In this document: piece by piece, positions 60,901 to 64,000 of the stretch
Layout: every line of letters starts with the position of its first letter
Numbering within the stretch: the stretch's first letter is position 1
Assembly: GCF_018320785.1 (NCBI RefSeq)
Contig: NC_054867.1
Coordinates: forward strand, 25,981,855-26,045,854
Reading direction: 5' to 3'
Length of the DNA stretch: 64,000 nt
Source of the DNA: Cheilinus undulatus
Lineage: Eukaryota; Chordata; Actinopteri; Labriformes; Labridae
Made by a program: the position numbers and the translations under genes
Notes under the pieces: model-generated
What the model saw: the letters and a program-made list of their open reading frames with translations, nothing else
Database searches by the model: none
What the model was told of the DNA's origin: nothing

Positions 60901-62126
60901 CTTTCTTCCACTTGACAAGGGAGTCTCCCACATGCCTTTTGGTGAACTGTGGTGGAGATTTAATTAGCCTTCTTCAGCAAGCAATTCTACCATAAAGCTT
61001 TGATGGGTGAAGGACCTGGGCTCCTTCAGAGTAGTCATAGGTGTCTTGGTGGTCTCTCTCACATGCCTCCTTTTTGCACGGTCACTTCAGGTTGTGAGGA
61101 CGGCCTGATCTAGGTAGATTTACACATGTGACATATTCGTTCCATTTCTTGATGGTAGATTTAACTGAACTCCAGGAGATGTTCAGAGCCTTACATTTTT
61201 TTATCCATCCCCTGACTTACACTTCAATAACTTTTTCACTGAGTTTCTTGGAGTGTTCCTTTGTGTCCATGGTGTAATGGTAGCCAGGAATACTGATGAA
61301 CCGGTGACTGGAACTTTAGATACAGGTGTCTTTATACTCCAATCACTTGATCTTCATTTTACTAATTGTGAGACAACTAACACCAATTGGATGGACCTCT
61401 GTTGAATTAGGTCAGTCACTTTAAAGGGATTAATATTTATGCTGTCACTTATTTTACCGTATTTGTGTTTAATTGGCATTACTTTGTAGAAATCTGTTTT
61501 CTCTTTGCCATTATATAGCCAAATTATATTGACCATGACTGATAAGATAAAATTTTTAAAAAATCAATAAATGGGTAAAACATCTAAGTGGGTAAATATT
61601 TTTTATAGGCAATGTACAACCCTGAGTTAGGATAAATATGTTAGGTCTACATCTATTTTTGAAGATGTGACCGAATAAGTATTCCCTGTTTTTACACAAC
61701 AGAAAAGGCATGAGTAGCACATGAACAAAGTTCACCTTTCACGGGGCATCGACAGCGTCTCCAGTCTGTAAATTGTTGTGTTAAAACAGTGATAAACTGA
61801 AAACAAAGCATTCAAATGGTTTCAAAACATTTTTTTTTTATTTTCATTTTTCAGAAAAAGAGACTCCCAGTGAAAATAGAGAAGGGCACAAGTGGGATAA
61901 GTGATGTGGACATCAGCTGGATCCCTCAGGAGACTCTCAATGCCATGAGTATGTACATGATGGCTTATAATAACACCACAGTGTCATTTAAGAGGTAGTC
62001 TTTTACTCCTTTTCTTTCTTTGATAATGAAGTAAATCTGATCTTTACATCCTATTTTACAGGCAAGGCTTCCCCTAAAGCGTCTCCACGGAAACGAACCA
62101 ACAGAGCAGCCGGAGCAGATCAATAA
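54983..62126 (+). CDS. ssr1: Translocon-associated protein subunit alpha (TRAP-alpha)
   Basis: Nine exons, 54983-55052, 56367-56488, 56578-56671, 56785-56912, 58646-58780, 59082-59158, 59776-59854, 61855-61948 and 62062-62126, join in frame to 287 residues (about 286 in mammals). A signal peptide (1-23, [19 protein letters not shown]) is followed by a strongly acidic Glu/Asp segment (~30-80). The lumenal beta-sandwich has two glycosylation sites (N138-F-T at an exon junction and N193-Q-T), both at positions conserved in the family. A membrane helix at ~210-229 and a basic cytosolic tail ending [13 protein letters not shown] complete it. The protein is part of the TRAP complex beside Sec61 and assists import of secretory proteins into the ER. 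Introns 4 and 7 have taken up a LINE and a Tc1 element without touching splice sites. Confidence 0.97.
57237..57440. repeat. Retroposon-tail-like repeat in ssr1 intron 4
   Basis: The sequence tctttatttgtgtagtactt, then gttatctcaagacactttac and aaagagggcgagtctagac, resembles a widespread fish repeat with 'atctcaaggcactttacaaa'. No coding part is present. Confidence 0.5.
57747..58580 (-). mobile_element. LINE 3' part with RT C-terminal frame in ssr1 intron 4
   Basis: On the minus strand a 207-codon open frame (58,580-57,957) encodes the region after the RT fingers and palm of a LINE ORF2. Motifs include [36 protein letters not shown] and [16 protein letters not shown]. It is followed by a 3' UTR whose end (aaccagataaaaaacccatc, gagatcaaaatctcttt) is typical of fish L2/CR1-type tails. 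The copy is 5'-truncated and runs opposite to ssr1. The frame is unbroken, so insertion may be fairly recent. Confidence 0.8.
58577..58613. repeat. 15-bp tandem repeat at the LINE 5' edge
   Basis: acatgtatatcagct occurs twice in a row followed by a partial third unit, exactly where the LINE reading frame ends. Confidence 0.85.
60481..61614 (-). mobile_element. Tc1/mariner element in ssr1 intron 7
   Basis: The right end (gtaaatattttttataggca then atgtac) and adjoining sequence match the end of a fish Tc1 family. On the minus strand a transposase remnant (60,931-60,707) has [13 protein letters not shown] followed by [10 protein letters not shown], and other parts of the catalytic domain are in broken frames. 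The left end lacks an obvious matching terminal repeat, so the copy is truncated or badly decayed. It is related to the fragments at 1.5 kb and 52.4 kb. Confidence 0.75.
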
Positions 62127-62400
62127 GAACTGCCCATTTCCATCCGTCATCATTTTGTCCATCAGGCTTTTAAAGCTCATTTCCTCACCACACTAACCTG
62201 ATTGCCATTCACAAAGGACCAACATTTCTGGAATATGGTTTCTGTTCTGAGCAGAAATGTTTGATTGGGTCTCAGTCTGCTTCTCTGCTGGAATGACTAG
62301 AGAGCATCCTGAACGCTGCTGCTCCGATCAGAGCATCGAACACTTGGACACTAAAAGGACAGAACTGCAGTTCATTTAAAGGGACTGTTTTTTATCAGTA

Positions 62401-62418
62401 TGTGTGTGTGTGTGTGTT
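62401..62418. repeat. (TG)n in the ssr1 3' UTR
   Basis: Eight or nine TG units lie in the transcribed 3' UTR. Confidence 0.85.
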
Positions 62419-62897
62419 TGAAAAAAGATAGATGACAAGCCTAGCTAGTTTTTAAGTGGAAATCTAAAGGGAATATGGTTCAGATTTCTCCCCAGTGATG
62501 AGCATTTTATGACTTCTAACAATTTATATTTAATCTGTTGATAATATCATTCCCCTCTTTTTAATCAGGAAAACACCACTGTGCCTTGTTTAAACTCTAA
62601 TTGCGATGCCCTGCAAAGAAATTATGCCAAAGAGACGCAATTGATTAAAAACAATTCCAACTCTTATTCCTTCTGTTGTAGAAACTGGTCACTATAGTCT
62701 GAGTTTTGTATTTAAATGTTGTTTTCAGTGGGTTAATGGCAGCTGCAAATACAACAATCATTCAAACAGTATTTTTGGAGGTTTCTGCTGGTCAATAGAC
62801 CAGTTTTATCACCTGTAAGAGGTTCAGGAGAGAATTAGGTGTCAATGATGCAATTTTGGTTGCATTATATTGTTTTTGATAAAACACCTTGAAAAGC

Positions 62898-62903
62898 AAT
62901 AAA
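62898..62903 (+). promoter_or_regulatory. ssr1: Poly(A) signal of ssr1
   Basis: AATAAA about 770 nt after the stop is followed by a TGTTGTGTTTTCTGT stretch, a typical GU-rich downstream element. Confidence 0.75.
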
Positions 62904-63065
62904 AGGGTGGAAAAATACAATCTGTTGTGTTTTCTGTCTCTGAAACCAGATCAATGTTTAGTAAGAGTACTATAGGTAAGTGTTGTTATCAGCATCCTGT
63001 AACACCAGTTTTCACTCACGTTTTGGTAACTGCAGCTAATTTTTCTTCTTTTTCAATATAATTTA

Positions 63066-63985
63066 TCAATCATTCATCCATTATCTACACAGCTTATCCC
63101 ATTCAGGGTCGTAGAGGGTTGGAGCCGATACCGGCTGCCTTTGGGTGAGAGGCAGGGTACTCCCTGAACTGGTCAACGGTCAATTACAGGGCTTGGCATG
63201 TAGAAATAAACAACCAAGACACATTCACACCTATAGGCAATTCAGAGCAAGGTTATTATAGTTAACTAAAACTAACTAAATAACTAAAACTAAAATTCAA
63301 AAATCATTTTAGTTAACTGAAACTAAATAAAAACTAAGCTTTACCAAAAAAAACGAAAACTAACTTAAACTGAATAGTGTGCTTACAAAACTAACTAAAA
63401 TTAAAAATGGAGGCAAAATATCCTTAGTTTTAGTCTTTGACATAACCGTATAGACTAGCGCCTACACACAAGTCTGGGGAGTGTAAAATTGCCTGATCTG
63501 ATTGGTTAAGACTTCACACAGTGGTAGCTTTATGTCTGGAGTTGTATTCAAACATCATCATTAAATAAATAAATAAATGATAAGTGAAAAGTAGCCTTTT
63601 TAAATATGTTTTTAAAAATGTATGACGTTCACTCAGCCCCGACATCTATCCGTAAAAAACTAAAACTAACAATTAAACTAATAAAAACTGAACTAAAATG
63701 AAGCATTTTTGCAAAATAAAAACTAAACTAAACTAACAAACCAGCAGTCAAAACAAATAAAAGCTAACTGAAATCGAACACAGAAAGTGAAAACAAAATA
63801 AAAATAAAAACTAATGAAAAATCCAAAACTATCATAACCTTGATTCAGAGTCACCATTTATCCTAACCAGCATGTCTTTGGTCAGGGGGAGTAAGCTGAA
63901 GTAGCAAGAAAGGGAACAGGGATTCAAAGAAGGAACTTTGTTTCTATGAGGCAACAGCACTAACCCCTGTGCTACTTTGTAGCAC
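63066..63985. mobile_element. 'catccattatctac' retroposon copy split by a hAT-like insertion
   Basis: The same repeat family as at 48.3 kb, recognised from ggttggagccgataccggct, gggcttggcatgtagaaata and, after the insertion, gtgaggcaacagc-like gaggcaacagcactaacccc. It is interrupted between ggcaattcagag and tcaccatttatcc. Confidence 0.7.
63248..63842. mobile_element. 595-bp hAT-like non-autonomous element with 8-bp target duplication
   Basis: The ends caaggttattatagtt and aactatcataaccttg (allowing one mismatch) form a 16-bp inverted repeat. The insertion is flanked on both sides by attcagag (63,240-63,247 and 63,843-63,850), the 8-bp duplication characteristic of hAT transposition. The interior is built of AACTAAAACTAA-type repeats and codes for nothing. 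Confidence 0.85.
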
Positions 63986-64000
63986 ATTTTAAAGATGCAA

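Noticed and set aside
1-64000. CRISPR arrays, operons, rRNA genes or phage-like blocks
   Set aside because: No regularly spaced repeats, no closely packed frames with ribosome binding sites and no rRNA sequence were seen; the DNA is plainly vertebrate.

Overview
The window reads as nuclear DNA of a ray-finned fish, probably a percomorph teleost. Coding exons are short and separated by introns with GT/AG ends. The intergenic sequence is AT-rich and crowded with fish-type transposons: Tc1/mariner copies, hAT-like and CACTA-like non-autonomous elements, LINE tails, a tRNA-derived SINE and a solo LTR. I found no prokaryotic, organellar or CRISPR features.

Four protein-coding genes can be modelled. 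(1) arfgap1, minus strand: 12 coding exons between 22,921 and 13,735 give a 415-residue ArfGAP1 with its zinc finger, catalytic Arg50, two ALPS-like segments and a Trp-rich coatomer-binding tail. A candidate non-coding first exon lies near 25.8-26.0 kb, and the 3' UTR may be over 3 kb. (2) An intronless Rh-family ammonia-channel gene, plus strand, 29,875-31,317, with its own TATA box, a GATA palindrome and a poly(A) signal; it looks like an old retrocopy that stayed functional. (3) sit1, minus strand, 50,478-41,442: six coding exons spliced here from small, mostly unannotated pieces give a 179-residue transmembrane adaptor of lymphocytes. (4) ssr1, plus strand, 54,983-62,126: nine exons give a 287-residue TRAP-alpha of the ER translocon. 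A fifth, doubtful gene may begin at a promoter-like region (5.6-6.8 kb) and run leftward out of the window; its only visible coding piece is MAQSQ(G).

Layout: 0-5.6 kb, repeats and unassigned DNA; 5.6-6.8 kb, CpG-containing promoter-like sequence; 6.9-10.3 kb, microsatellite and a MITE interrupted by a LINE; 10.4-26.0 kb, arfgap1; 26.4-28.5 kb, an old dispersed repeat and a dead Tc1 element; 29.8-31.6 kb, the Rh gene; 31.6-41.2 kb, repeats including a retroelement gag remnant and two CACTA-like elements; 41.3-50.5 kb, sit1 with a repeat-filled first intron; 52.3-53.3 kb, a Tc1 piece and a solo LTR inside another repeat; 54.9-62.9 kb, ssr1; 63.0-64.0 kb, a dispersed repeat split by a hAT-like insertion.

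The four genes act in unrelated processes (COPI coat recycling, ammonia transport, lymphocyte signalling, ER protein import), so this is ordinary vertebrate gene neighbourhood rather than a functional cluster. The most instructive structure is the series of nested transposon insertions with intact target-site duplications (8-8.9 kb, 48.3-48.7 kb, 52.8-53.3 kb, 63.2-63.8 kb), which give a relative time order. The most interesting coding observations are the intronless Rh gene and the replacement of the ITIM tyrosine by Phe in sit1. I found no evidence of a wholly new biological system.
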